Notes: a model not told the origin generated them from the letters alone. A DNA stretch of 64,000 bases from Peterkaempfera sp044755465 (GCF_044755465.1 NZ_JBIVRB010000001.1:1116001-1180000); one strand, 5' to 3'. Shown: positions 48,589 to 57,787, numbered from the stretch's first letter. A program made the numbers and translations.

Positions 48589-50169
48589 TCAGGACAGCTT
48601 GGCGAAGTGGTCGCGCAGCCCGACGCCGAAGGCGGTCGGAGTCCCGTCGTAGGCGGTGATCAGGGACGGCCCGGAGGAGCAGTCCCAGTTGTTCCAGGTC
48701 CAGCCGAGGTAGGAGATCTTGTGCTGGTCGAGCCAGTTCATCAGGGTGTCGATGTAGCCGTGGGCGCAGTCGTTCTCGCCGATCTCACCGGCGACCACCG
48801 GCACCTTGGCGGCCACCGGGGCGATCTGGCTGTCCCAGCAGGAGCTGGAGCTGCAGGTGTTGAAGTTGTACGAGTGCCAGGAGGCGGCCAGGTTGTTCAG
48901 CGGGTCGCTCGGCTTGTAGGTCAGCCAGGAGGTGAGGTCGTTGGAGTACGCCAGGCCGCCCAGCATGATGACGTTGTCGGCGCCGGTGCCGCGCACCGCG
49001 TTCACCATCGACTGCATGCCGGCCACGGTGTAGCTGAGGCCGGGGCAGGCGCTGCCGCCGTCCCGCCAGCAGGTCCACGCCTGGGTGGAGCCGGAGACCG
49101 CCCGGTCCACGTACGGCTCGTTGAAGAGGTCGAAGACGGTGGCGCGGTCGCCCTTGAAGGCCGAGGCGACCGAGGTCCAGAAGCTGGTCGCGTTGTCGGC
49201 GTCCGGCATCGGCTTCTGACAGGTGGCGTTGACGTCGGTGCAGGCCGAGGAGTTGCCCGAGTAGACGCCGTGCGACCAGTGCATCTCGACGATGGCCACG
49301 ATGCCGTTCTGGTGCAGCAGGTTGACGTAGTTCTTCACGGCGGTGCGGTAGGTGTTGCCGCTGTAGGCCGCGTCGACGTTCGGCAGGCTGTTCCAGCAGT
49401 CCTCGTTGAGCGGGACCCGGACCACATTGACGTGCCAGCTCTTGATCGCGGCGACCGAGGCGGCGTCGGACGGGCCGTCGAAGAGGCCGCGGCCCTGCAC
49501 GCACATGAACTCGGTGCCGGACCGGTTGACGCCGTGCAGGGTGACGGCCTTGCCGGAGGCGTCTACCAGGGTGTTCCCGGAGACCTGGAGCTGCGGGGCG
49601 GCGCCAGGCGGCGGCGTGGTGGGCGGCGTGGTGGGCGGAGTGGTCGGGGGTGTGGTGGGGGGCGTCGTCGGCGGGGTGGTCGGCGGCTTGGTGGGGGGTG
49701 TGGTGGGCGGCGTCGTCGGGGGAGTGGTCGGCGGCTGGGTGGGCGGCTGGGCGCCGTTGCAGGTCACGCCGTTGACGGTGAAGGAGGTCGGCGCGGCGTT
49801 GCTGCCGCTGTAGCCGAAGTTGGCGCCGATGCTGGTGGAGCCGCCGGGTGCCAGGCTGCCGTTCCAGCTGAGGCTCTTGACCGTGACAACGTTGCCAGAC
49901 TGCGTCCAGTCGCCGCTCCAGCCCGACTGGAGCTTCTGGTTGCCGCTGTAGGAGTAGGCCAGGGTCCAGTCGCTCGCCGAGGCGGTGCCGGTGTTGCTGA
50001 TGGTGACGTTGGCGGTGAAGCCGGTGCCCCAGTCACTGGTCGTGTACGTGACGCCGCAGCCGAAGGCGGCCGCAGCGGCGCCGCCGGCCCAGGGCCCGAC
50101 GGCGGGTAGCACGGTACCCGCGACAGTCGCCGCCACGGCGGCGAGAACGGTTCTGGTGCGCGCTCGCAT
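48589..50169 (-). CDS. Secreted GH5 cellulase with N-terminal CBM2
   Basis: A 526-residue endoglucanase. The signal peptide is residues 1 to about 35 (MRARTRTVLAAVAATVAGTV, then GGAAAA). A CBM2 follows at about 37-138, from CGVTYTTSDWGTGFTANVTI to FTVNGVTC, with the Trp residues used for cellulose binding. A TTPP/TKPP linker (about 143-188) leads to the GH5 domain (about 190-526). The acid/base is in VFDLFNEPYVD (near residue 350) and the nucleophile in VVAGEIGENDC (near 461); HWSHGVYSG is also typical. ATG 50169 follows AGGAGC. Two CebR boxes upstream predict induction by cello-oligosaccharides. Confidence 0.94.
   Translation of the reverse strand: MRARTRTVLAAVAATVAGTVLPAVGPWAGGAAAAAFGCGVTYTTSDWGTGFTANVTISNTGTASASDWTLAYSYSGNQKLQSGWSGDWTQSGNVVTVKSLSWNGSLAPGGSTSIGANFGYSGSNAAPTSFTVNGVTCNGAQPPTQPPTTPPTTPPTTPPTKPPTTPPTTPPTTPPTTPPTTPPTTPPPGAAPQLQVSGNTLVDASGKAVTLHGVNRSGTEFMCVQGRGLFDGPSDAASVAAIKSWHVNVVRVPLNEDCWNSLPNVDAAYSGNTYRTAVKNYVNLLHQNGIVAIVEMHWSHGVYSGNSSACTDVNATCQKPMPDADNATSFWTSVASAFKGDRATVFDLFNEPYVDRAVSGSTQAWTCWRDGGSACPGLSYTVAGMQSMVNAVRGTGADNVIMLGGLAYSNDLTSWLTYKPSDPLNNLAASWHSYNFNTCSSSSCWDSQIAPVAAKVPVVAGEIGENDCAHGYIDTLMNWLDQHKISYLGWTWNNWDCSSGPSLITAYDGTPTAFGVGLRDHFAKLS
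49605..49742. repeat. TTPP-coding repeat tract of the cellulase linker
   Basis: Short repeated units encode TTPP with one TKPP variant on the minus strand, as in the chitinase linker at 16087-16252. Both tracts have the same orientation and closely similar DNA. Confidence 0.8.
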
Positions 50170-50204
50170 GAGCTTGCTCCTGGTGGGTGAGGTGCGGTGG
50201 ATGA

Positions 50205-50218
50205 TGGGTGCGCTCCCA
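50205..50218. promoter_or_regulatory. CebR box, proximal (13 of 14)
   Basis: TGGGTGCGCTCCCA differs by one base from the CebR consensus TGGGAGCGCTCCCA. It lies just downstream of a plausible -10 TACCTT (minus strand, 50232-50237), so a bound repressor would block early elongation of the cellulase gene. Confidence 0.82.
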
Positions 50219-50350
50219 CTGGTCCGGAGAAAAGGTAGACCTCGACCCCGCTCCGCAACAGACCCCGCGCACCGGGTTTTCACCGGTAAACGCTTGCCAG
50301 CGGCGTGCTGACGGCGGCTCTTGACGGGACGTCGGATTGCCATCACGCTT

Positions 50351-50364
50351 TGGGAGCGCTCCCA
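50351..50364. promoter_or_regulatory. CebR box, distal (perfect)
   Basis: TGGGAGCGCTCCCA is an exact match to the 14-bp palindromic CebR operator known from Streptomyces cellulose and cellobiose genes. It lies 182 nt upstream of the cellulase start and 133 nt from the proximal box, which would allow DNA looping between the two. Confidence 0.88.
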
Positions 50365-50410
50365 TTGGTTGGCGGCCCTGCCCGGTCCGGCAGAGCCCTA
50401 CGCCCCCGAC

Positions 50411-50471
50411 CTCGTATGGAACTCCGCTCCTCGCGTACGGAACTCCTCTCCTCGCGTACGGAACTCCTCGG
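50411..50471. repeat. 21-bp tandem repeat, three copies
   Basis: CTCGCGTACGGAACTCCTCTC-type units occur at 50411 (diverged, shorter), 50430 and 50451. They are followed by a low-complexity CCCCCGACGCCC stretch to about 50620. No gene is seen between 50170 and 50672. Confidence 0.82.
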
Positions 50472-50672
50472 GGACCGGCGGGCACCCGTGGCCGTCCCGA
50501 ATCGACCCGATCGAGGAGGAGCCAGTGAGGCCGGCCCGCCCGACCCCGAAGTCCCCGCCCCCGACGCCCCCGCCCCCGACGCCCCCGACCCCGACGCTCC
50601 TGACCCCGAACCCCCTGCCCGGCCCGCCCCGGACGCCCGCCCCGCCCCGCGACCCCCGTACGCTCTGGCCCC

Positions 50673-51071
50673 ATGGAGAACCGTGTCGTGGTCGGCGGAG
50701 CCCTGCTGCACCGGGGCCGGGTGCTCGCCGCCCGGCGCAGCGCCCCGCCCGAGACGGCCGGCCGCTGGGAGTTCCCCGGCGGCAAGGCGGAGCCCGGGGA
50801 GACCCCGCAGCAGGCGCTGGAGCGCGAGCTGTACGAGGAACTGGGCGTGCGGACCCGCGCCCTGGCCCCGCTGCCCGGCGAATGGCCGATCCGCGCCGGC
50901 CTGGTGCTGCGGATCTGGACCGCCGAGCTGCTGTCCGGCGAGCCGCTGCCGCTCCAGGACCACTCCGAACTGCGCTGGCTGACCCCCGCCGAGCTGGACA
51001 CGGTCGACTGGCTCGACCACGACCGCGCGGTGCTGCCCGAGGTGGCCCGGCTGCTCACCGCCGGGGACTGA
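50673..51071 (+). CDS. MutT-type NUDIX hydrolase
   Basis: A 132-residue NUDIX protein. The Nudix box GKAEPGETPQQALERELYEE (residues 37-56, then LG) matches GX5EX7REUXEEXGU throughout. The N-terminal VVGGALLHRGRVLAARRSAP and the C-terminal HSELRWLTPAELDTVDWL resemble MutT/8-oxo-dGTPases, which remove oxidised nucleotides from the pool. It could act on another nucleoside diphosphate. ATG 50673 lies 8 nt after a TACGCT hexamer with no ribosome-binding site, so the leader is minimal. An 18-bp repeat array follows downstream. Confidence 0.88.
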   Translation: MENRVVVGGALLHRGRVLAARRSAPPETAGRWEFPGGKAEPGETPQQALERELYEELGVRTRALAPLPGEWPIRAGLVLRIWTAELLSGEPLPLQDHSELRWLTPAELDTVDWLDHDRAVLPEVARLLTAGD

Positions 51072-51121
51072 GCGACCCCCGGGGCGTACCGGCACCCCTG
51101 GGGCTGCCGGGGCCGGTGGGA

Positions 51122-51199
51122 CCGGTGGGGCTCCTGGGGCACGTGGGACTGCTGGAGCACGCGGGACTGCTGGGGCACGCGGGACTGCTGGGGCACGCG
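51122..51199. repeat. 18-bp tandem repeat after the NUDIX gene
   Basis: CACGCGGGACTGCTGGGG units occur at 51140 (two changes), 51158 and 51176, with a degenerate unit before and a partial one after. They are imperfect dyads in the 273-nt gap before the phosphatase gene. Confidence 0.82.
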
Positions 51200-51344
51200 G
51201 TGAAAGATGACCCGTACGCCGGGATACGCGGGCTTTGCGCCGGGTATGTCACTATCTGGCCGCAGCCTGCGGGGCCCGCGGTCCTGGGATCGGAACCGCA
51301 CGGCCACGTCGGGGCGGTGCGCCACAGAGCCGGAGGGCCCGTCG

Positions 51345-54062
51345 GTGTCGAGCGCGGGTAGCGACGCGGACCAGCGGGGCGGCCGCCCGGACCGCCGCCC
51401 ACGCCGACCGGGCGGCGCCGCCGCCCGCGCCCGGCTGCGCCGGGGCCGGGGCGCGGCCCTCGGCGTCCGCCCCGCCCGCCTGCTGGCGCCGCCCCCGCCC
51501 GAGGCCGTCACCCGGGACTCCTTCGCATCGCCCGGCGCCCGGGTCCGCACCCCCGGCCGCTTCCCCGGCACCGGCGCCCCGACCGCCACCGGACCGGCCA
51601 GGGGCGGCGGCTCCGGCAGCCTCTTCGACATCGTCCGGTTCGCCGTCGCGCTGCTGGACACCGCCGGCCGGGTGGTGCTCTGGAGCCCGGCCGCCGAGGA
51701 ACTGCTCGGCTGGCCGAGCCAGCAGCTGGTGGGCCACCCGCTCCAGGAGGTGATGCTCTCCCCGGACCGCGCCATACGCGCCCGCCGCGCCATGGACCAC
51801 GCCATCCGCACCGGCAGCTGGCACGGCCGCAGCCGGTTCGGCGACCGGGACGGCAACGAGGTCCCGGTGGACGTCCGGATCACGCTGCTGGTGGACGGCG
51901 ACGGAGTGCCCTTCCTCCAGGTCACCCTGGCCGAGGCGACCGCCCTCCAGGCGGTGGAGCAGGACCTCGCCGTCCGCGACGCGCTCTTCGAGCAGGCGGC
52001 GCTCGGCATCTGCGTGATCGACGGCGACCTGCGGTACGCGGCCGTCAACCAGGCGCTGGCCGCGATGAACGGCCTGCCGCCCGAGGAGCACATCGGCCGC
52101 ACCACCGGCGAGGTGCTGCCGGAGCGCGGCGCCGACGAGGTGAGCGCCATCCAGCGGCAGGTGCTGGCCACCGGCGAACCCATCGTGGACGTCACCGTCG
52201 CCTCCCCCAGCGCCCGCCGCCCCGGCTACCGCTCGATCTCCTACAGCCGCCTCACCGACCGGGCCGGCCGTGTCCTCGGCATCGCCGGGCTGGTGATGGA
52301 CGTCACCGACCGCTACCGCGCGGTGGCCAAGGTGGAGAACTCCCGGCGCCGGCTGTCGCTGCTCAACGACTTCGGCTCCCGGGTCGGTGACCTGCTCGAC
52401 GCCCCCCGGATCGCCCAGGAGCTGGCCGGCGCCGTGATCCCCCGGCTCGCCGACTACTCCGGGGTGATCCTGCTCCAGGCGGTCGCCTCCGGCGACGACC
52501 TGCCGCGCCACCCGCACTCCCGGCGCACCGCCCTGGTGCAGCTGGGCGTCGGCACGGTGCAGGACGGACCGGTGGTGCAGGCCATGCTGCGCCGGGGCTC
52601 GCGGATCGACTTCACCGACGAGTCGGTCTTCGGCCAGGTGCTGCGCAGCGGCCGACCCGAACTGCTCAGCACCCCCGACGAGTTGGAGGCCACCACCTTC
52701 CCCGGCGACCCCCGGGTGCAGGCCGCGCTGGACCTCGGCATCCACTCCATGCTGGTGGTGCCGCTGCGGGCCCGCGGCCTGGTGATCGGACTGCTGGTGA
52801 TCAGCCGGGCGGCCCGCCGGGAGGCGTTCGACCGCGACGACCTGGCCTTCGCGGTGGAACTGGCGGACCGGGCCGGCAGCTCGCTGGACAACGCCCGGCT
52901 GTACGCCCGCGAGCGGACCGCCGCCCTCACCCTCCAGCGCACCCTGCTGCCGCAGCAGGTGCCGCAGCCGCCCGGGGTGGAGGTCGCCCACCGCTACGTC
53001 CCCGGCAGCAGCGGCGCCGAGGTCGGCGGCGACTGGTTCGACGTGATCCGGCTGCCCGGCGACCGTACCGCCCTGGTGGTCGGGGACGTGATGGGCCATG
53101 GGCTGCGCGCCGCCGCCACCATGGGCCGGCTGCGCACCGCCGTCCGCACCCTGGCCGCCCTCGACCTGCCGCCCGCCGTGCTGCTCGAACGGGTCCACGA
53201 GCTGGCCGACGACCTGGCCCAGGGGCCCGACGAGGCGCTCATCGCCACCTGCGTGTACGCGGTGTACGACCCGGCGACGCGGCGCTGCGAGCTGGCCAAG
53301 GCCGGCCACATCCCGCCGCTGCTGGTCGTCCCGGACACCGCCGGGCCCGCCGCCGGCCCCGGGTCCGGCCCGCTGCCGGGCGGCACGGCCCGGGTGCTGG
53401 ACCTGCCGTCCGGGGCGCCGCTGGGGGTCGGCGGGGTGCCGTTCGAGTCGGTCGAGGTGGAGATCCCGGAGGGCAGCCTGCTCGCGCTCTGCACCGACGG
53501 CCTGGTGGAGTCCCGCGACCGCGACCTGGACGAGGGGCTGGCCCGGCTGCGGGCCGTACTGGAGAAGCCGCACAGCTCCATCCAGGAGGCGTGCGAGGCG
53601 GTGCTCGGCATCGTGGACCAGGGCCGCGAACCGGACGACGTGGCGCTGCTGCTGGCCCGGCTCGGCCGCGGCCCCACCCAGCGCACCGCCGGCTGGACGC
53701 TGGCCGCCGAGCCCAGCGCCGCCGCCCGCTCCCGCCGCCTGGCCCGCGCCGCCCTGGCGGGCTGGGGCCTGGAGCCGCTGGCCGAGACGGCGGAGCTGCT
53801 GGTCAGCGAACTGGTCACCAACGCCGTCCGGTACGCGGACGCGCCGATCGGACTGCGGCTGACGGTCGGTGAGGACGCACTGCTGCTGGAGGTCTCCGAC
53901 CCGCTGCCCGACCCGCCCACCGAGCGGCACGCCACCGGCACCGACGAGGGCGGCCGCGGCCTGGAGCTGGTGAGCGGCCTCGCCCGCCGCTGGGGCACCC
54001 GGGCGGAGGGCGCGGGCAAGGTGGTCTGGCTGGAACTGCCGCTTCTCGACGCCCTGGTGTGA
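51345..54062 (+). CDS. PAS-PAS-GAF-SpoIIE phosphatase-ATPase regulator, first of two
   Basis: A 905-residue cytosolic multidomain protein. After a disordered N-terminus (about 1-90) come PAS1 (about 92-205, FAVALLDTAGRVVLWSPAAE), PAS2 (about 215-330, FEQAALGICVIDGDLRYAAV), a GAF domain (about 345-520, ending SLDNARLYARER), a SpoIIE/PPM phosphatase (about 540-765, GAEVGGDWFDVIRLPGDRT and VVGDVMGHGLRA with metal-binding Asp) and a GHKL ATPase (about 785-900, SELVTNAVRYA N-box, DEGGRGLELV G-box). Such proteins control sigma factors through anti-sigma antagonists. GTG 51345 has GGAGGG 7 nt upstream. Tandem paralogue follows. Confidence 0.9.
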   Translation: MSSAGSDADQRGGRPDRRPRRPGGAAARARLRRGRGAALGVRPARLLAPPPPEAVTRDSFASPGARVRTPGRFPGTGAPTATGPARGGGSGSLFDIVRFAVALLDTAGRVVLWSPAAEELLGWPSQQLVGHPLQEVMLSPDRAIRARRAMDHAIRTGSWHGRSRFGDRDGNEVPVDVRITLLVDGDGVPFLQVTLAEATALQAVEQDLAVRDALFEQAALGICVIDGDLRYAAVNQALAAMNGLPPEEHIGRTTGEVLPERGADEVSAIQRQVLATGEPIVDVTVASPSARRPGYRSISYSRLTDRAGRVLGIAGLVMDVTDRYRAVAKVENSRRRLSLLNDFGSRVGDLLDAPRIAQELAGAVIPRLADYSGVILLQAVASGDDLPRHPHSRRTALVQLGVGTVQDGPVVQAMLRRGSRIDFTDESVFGQVLRSGRPELLSTPDELEATTFPGDPRVQAALDLGIHSMLVVPLRARGLVIGLLVISRAARREAFDRDDLAFAVELADRAGSSLDNARLYARERTAALTLQRTLLPQQVPQPPGVEVAHRYVPGSSGAEVGGDWFDVIRLPGDRTALVVGDVMGHGLRAAATMGRLRTAVRTLAALDLPPAVLLERVHELADDLAQGPDEALIATCVYAVYDPATRRCELAKAGHIPPLLVVPDTAGPAAGPGSGPLPGGTARVLDLPSGAPLGVGGVPFESVEVEIPEGSLLALCTDGLVESRDRDLDEGLARLRAVLEKPHSSIQEACEAVLGIVDQGREPDDVALLLARLGRGPTQRTAGWTLAAEPSAAARSRRLARAALAGWGLEPLAETAELLVSELVTNAVRYADAPIGLRLTVGEDALLLEVSDPLPDPPTERHATGTDEGGRGLELVSGLARRWGTRAEGAGKVVWLELPLLDALV

Positions 54063-54480
54063 GCCGTGCGCCAGAGTGGTAGGGGGCGGGTGAGGACGGT
54101 GGGCCGTACGGCCGCCGCAGGGCCCGGCCCGGGAGCACCCGGCCCGGGACGCGCGTCCCGGCAGAGACGGCAGGTCCAGGACAGGTATGAGCAGGTGGTG
54201 GCGGAGCGACGGCGTACGAAAGCAAAATCCTTCGCCCGATTTGATGTTGTGACACTGAGGGCATGGGCCGTGCGCCCGTGATGATGAATACTCGTGGTCT
54301 CGATACCCGGACGGCCGCCCCCGGCCGAGCGGGAGACGGCGGAGTCCGACCCGGTGAAGGGGAGTCGGTTCGTTGAACGACAGGCCGGCGCGGAACGCGT
54401 GCACGGGCAGCGGCTCGCTGCCGGGCCGGACCGGGCGGACGGAGCCCGCCCACGGCGGGCGAGCGGGCGGGAGGGCGCCG
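54063..54480. other. 418-nt gap between the two phosphatase paralogues
   Basis: A short Arg-rich frame (54066-54281) opens 4 nt after the first gene's stop, but it lacks a ribosome-binding site and family character. An AT-richer patch near 54220-54255 (AAAGCAAAATCC, then GATTTGATGTTGTGACA) is the likeliest promoter region for the second gene. A TTG at 54373 is a possible upstream start for that gene. Confidence 0.4.
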
Positions 54481-57060
54481 GTGCGGAACGTTGAGGGGCT
54501 GCGGTCCGGAGCGCGGGTGCCGCGCCCCACCCGGGCCACCGACCCGGCAGAGTGGGGCCACGGCGGGCCGGGCACCATCTACGACTACATCAGGGTGGCC
54601 GCGTTCGCGATCGGCGCCGACGGCCGGATCAGCCAGTGGAGCGACCGGGCCGCCGAGTTCTTCGGCGTCGACGCGGCCGACGCGGTCGGCGCCGACCCGG
54701 TCACCGCCTTCCTGCCCCGCGAGGTCTGGCGGGACGGCCGCGCCCGGTTGGAACGCATCCTGGCCGGCGAGGAGTGGGTCGGCACCGTCCCGTACCGGGA
54801 CCTCACCGGCGGCGAGGGCGTCGCCGAGGTCTACCTGATGCCCTCCCACAGCGAGGGCGACGCCACCGGCGCCGTCTGCCTCGCCGTCGACCTGCGCAAG
54901 CTGCGCCGGATCGAGACCGACCTGGCCGCCGCCGAGGCCGTCTTCGGCCAGACCCCCACCGGCTTCTTCCTCTTCGACCGGCAACTGCGGCTGCAACGCG
55001 TCAACGACGCCTTCGCCACCGGCGTCGGCCTCGCCCAGGCCGACCTGCACGGCCGGCACCCGTACGACCTCTTCCCGCGCGCCGAGGCCGACCGGCTGCT
55101 GGCCGCCCTCACCCAGGTGCTGGAGAGCGGCGACGCGGTCGTCGACATGCGCTTCACCTGGGCCACCCCGCCCCGGCAGGTCCCGCGCCACTGGTCGATC
55201 TCGCTGTATCGGCTGGTCGGCGCGGGCGACCGGCCGATGGGCGTCGCCGGGCAGATCACCGATGTGACCGGTCGTCAGCGCGCCGAACGCGAGGCCGCCA
55301 GCGTCCGCCGCAACCTCGCCCTGCTCAACGAGGCCAGCGCCCACATCGGTTCCACCCTCGACCTGGAGACCACCGCCAAGGAACTGCTCGACGTGGTCGT
55401 CCCGCAGTTCTGCGACGTCGCCACCGTCGACCTCTACTCGGCCCTGCTGGCCGGCGACACCGCCCCCATCGAGGCCGGCGGCCCGGCCGGCTCCGCCGAC
55501 GGCGCGGGCGAACTGCGCCGGGTCGCCGTCTCCAGCGCCCTGCCGCGCGCCACCGACGCCGCCCGGGTCGGCGGCACCTTCTGCTACCCGCCCGGTTCCC
55601 CGCACGCCAAGGCGCTGCGCACCGGCCGCAGCGTCACCCCCGACAGCCACCCCGACCCGCTGGTGCGCAGCACCCTGGTGGTCCCGATGGTGGCCCGCAA
55701 CACCGTGCTCGGCCTGGTCCAGCTCTCCCGCGCCAAGGGCAGTGAGCCCTTCGACCAGCGTGACACCGCCATCGCCCGGGAGCTGGTCGCCCGCGCGGCG
55801 GTCTGTATCGACAACGCCCGGCTGTACCGCCGCGAGCACGAGCGCGCCCTGATGCTCCAGCGCAGCCTGTTGCCGCCCGGCAACCCCGCCGCCAGCGGGC
55901 TGGAGATCGCCTGCCGCTACCTGCCCGGCAGCAGCGGCACCGAGGTCGGCGGCGACTGGTTCGACGTGATCCCGCTGCCCGGCAACCGCACCGCCCTGGT
56001 GGTCGGGGACGTGATGGGCCGCGGCCTGCGCGCCGCCGTCGCCATGGGCCAGCTGCGCACCGCCGTCCGCACCCTGGCCATGCTCGACCTGGACCCGGCC
56101 GAGGTGCTCACCGCGCTGGACGAGATCGCCCGGGGCCTGGGCGACGGCTCGGGCGCCTCCCGGCTCTCGCTGGGCAGCGGCCCGTCGCTGTTCGGGCAGC
56201 ACCAGCCGCTGCTGGCCCAGCAGCGCGGCACCCCGCCGCCGGAGCCCACCCCCGAACCGGCCGGCGCCGAGGTGTACCTCGCGACTTGTGTGTACGCCGT
56301 CTACGACGCGGTGAACCGGCGCTGCACCATCGCCAACGCCGGCCATCTGCCGCCGGTGCTGCTGGCCCCCGACGAGGACGCGCTGATGCTGGACGTCCCC
56401 TCGGGGCTGCCGCTGGGCGTCGGCGGCGAGATCTTCGAGGAGATCGAGGTCGAGCTGCCGGACGGCGCACTGCTCGGCCTGTACACCGACGGGCTGGTGG
56501 AGTCCCGCAAGCACCAGCTGGAGGAGGGCCTCCAGGCGTTCCGCCGGGCGCTGTCCAACCACCGGCACAGCCTGGAGGACGTCTGCGACCACGTCCTGGA
56601 CGAGCTGGACCCGCACCACGGCGAGGACGACATCGCCCTGGTGATGGCCCGCATCCACGCCCTCCCGGACGACGCCGTGGGCGACTGGCAGCTCCCCCCG
56701 GAGCCCACCTCCGTCTCCCGGGCCCGCGAACTGGCCATCGGCTGGCTGCTCGCCCGTGGCCTGGACGATTTGGTCGACACCACCGAGCTGCTGGTCAGCG
56801 AGCTGGTCACCAACGCCCTGCGGCACGGCCGCGGCGAGATCCGGCTCCGGCTGCTGCGTGACACCACGGTCGTCTGCGAGGTCTGGGACGACGGCTACGC
56901 CCAGCCCCGGCAGCGCCGCGCCCAGGAGACCGACGAGGGCGGCCGCGGCCTCCAGCTGGTCAGCCTGCTGGCCGAGCGCTGGGGCAGCCGCCGCACCCCC
57001 AAGGGCAAGATCGTCTGGTTTGAGCTCGCGCTGCCCGCCCTGACCCAGCCCCGCCCCTGA
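54481..57060 (+). CDS. PAS-PAS-GAF-SpoIIE phosphatase-ATPase regulator, second of two
   Basis: An 859-residue paralogue with the same domain order: PAS1 (about 30-140, VAAFAIGADGRISQWSDRAA), PAS2 (about 150-270, GQTPTGFFLFDRQLRLQRVN), GAF (about 290-455), SpoIIE phosphatase (about 475-705, EVGGDWFDVIPLPGNRTALV, VVGDVMGRG) and GHKL ATPase (about 725-850, SELVTNALRHG, DEGGRGLQLVS). The phosphatase has GRG where the first gene has GHG, and a 35-residue insertion (GDGSGASRLSLGSGPSLFGQ onward). GTG 54481 has GGGAGGG 7 nt upstream; TTG 54373 would give 895 residues. Confidence 0.9.
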   Translation: MRNVEGLRSGARVPRPTRATDPAEWGHGGPGTIYDYIRVAAFAIGADGRISQWSDRAAEFFGVDAADAVGADPVTAFLPREVWRDGRARLERILAGEEWVGTVPYRDLTGGEGVAEVYLMPSHSEGDATGAVCLAVDLRKLRRIETDLAAAEAVFGQTPTGFFLFDRQLRLQRVNDAFATGVGLAQADLHGRHPYDLFPRAEADRLLAALTQVLESGDAVVDMRFTWATPPRQVPRHWSISLYRLVGAGDRPMGVAGQITDVTGRQRAEREAASVRRNLALLNEASAHIGSTLDLETTAKELLDVVVPQFCDVATVDLYSALLAGDTAPIEAGGPAGSADGAGELRRVAVSSALPRATDAARVGGTFCYPPGSPHAKALRTGRSVTPDSHPDPLVRSTLVVPMVARNTVLGLVQLSRAKGSEPFDQRDTAIARELVARAAVCIDNARLYRREHERALMLQRSLLPPGNPAASGLEIACRYLPGSSGTEVGGDWFDVIPLPGNRTALVVGDVMGRGLRAAVAMGQLRTAVRTLAMLDLDPAEVLTALDEIARGLGDGSGASRLSLGSGPSLFGQHQPLLAQQRGTPPPEPTPEPAGAEVYLATCVYAVYDAVNRRCTIANAGHLPPVLLAPDEDALMLDVPSGLPLGVGGEIFEEIEVELPDGALLGLYTDGLVESRKHQLEEGLQAFRRALSNHRHSLEDVCDHVLDELDPHHGEDDIALVMARIHALPDDAVGDWQLPPEPTSVSRARELAIGWLLARGLDDLVDTTELLVSELVTNALRHGRGEIRLRLLRDTTVVCEVWDDGYAQPRQRRAQETDEGGRGLQLVSLLAERWGSRRTPKGKIVWFELALPALTQPRP

Positions 57061-57098
57061 CCCGGCCGTTCGCCTCCGGCCGGGTCGGGTGGCGCCCG

Positions 57099-57151
57099 CC
57101 GTGCGGCAGCGCACGGCCCGCGCTGTTCGCGAGCCGTGCGCTGCCGCACGG
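57099..57151. terminator. Nested 18-bp inverted repeat, bidirectional terminator
   Basis: CCGTGCGGCAGCGCACGG (57099-57116) is the exact reverse complement of 57134-57151, with a 17-nt loop. Each arm is itself a CCGTGCG/CGCACGG hairpin, so alternative cruciform or double-hairpin forms are possible. It lies between convergent genes. Confidence 0.85.
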
Positions 57152-57183
57152 GACCGGGGCCGGGCCGGGGGCGGCCCGCCGTC

Positions 57184-57588
57184 TCACCCCATCTGGTCCT
57201 CGGCGGTGAGGTGCTCCACGGTCTTGCCGGTCTCGGTGAACGTCCGGGTGACATGCCCCGAGGAGTACACCCACAGAATGCGCAGCGGGCGGTCGCCGAC
57301 GTTGCGGAACAGATGCGGGATGGGGGACGGGATGTAGGTGGTGTCGAACTGCTCCAGCCTCGTCACCTCGCCGTCCACCCACACCTCCGCCTCGCCTTCG
57401 AGGACCGTGACGTGCTCGTCGCAGTTGTGCGAGTGCAGGGGCGCCCCGGAGCCGACCGGGTAGACGCTCATCCCGCTGGTGATCCGGTTCTCCCCGCCTG
57501 CGGACGGCGTGGTGATCAGCGGTGTCGTCACGACGGAGCCGCCTCGGTCGAGCAAGGGCACCGACGCTGCCTTGACGATGGTGGTCAT
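57184..57588 (-). CDS. Cupin-domain protein
   Basis: A 134-residue single-domain cupin. Motif 1 is APLHSHNCDEHVTVLEGEAE, giving the His-His-Glu-type metal ligands (residues about 54-60 and 65). Motif 2 is TTYIPSPIPHLFRNVGDRPL with the His ligand (about residue 91). It probably binds a divalent metal and a small ligand, acting as a dioxygenase, isomerase or sensor. ATG 57588 follows GAGAGG. It is divergent from the carboxymuconolactone-decarboxylase-like gene and ABC operon, suggesting shared control and a role in the same catabolic route. Confidence 0.85.
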   Translation of the reverse strand: MTTIVKAASVPLLDRGGSVVTTPLITTPSAGGENRITSGMSVYPVGSGAPLHSHNCDEHVTVLEGEAEVWVDGEVTRLEQFDTTYIPSPIPHLFRNVGDRPLRILWVYSSGHVTRTFTETGKTVEHLTAEDQMG

Positions 57589-57787
57589 CCGGGTTCCTCT
57601 CCACTCCACGGTCGTACACCGGTCGACGCTAGGCCGCGTTCGGGTGAATGGCTGCCCTCTGGCGTGCACCTTTACCTTGCACTCCGGGAGGGGTGAGCAT
57701 CCCCGTACCCGGTTGTAGCGTCGCTCGCGTCGCAGGTGTCCGTCCCGCACCCGAACGCTCCGGGAAGAAAAGGTAGGTATCGGCCAG

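Noticed and set aside
54066..54281. A 71-codon frame right after the first phosphatase gene
   Set aside because: Arg/Gly-rich, no ribosome-binding site and no conserved character; more likely part of the intergenic region.
51252..57114. Open frames of about 1100 codons each on the minus strand
   Set aside because: Antisense to the two phosphatase genes, Gln/Gly/Arg/Ala-rich composition and no recognisable domain.
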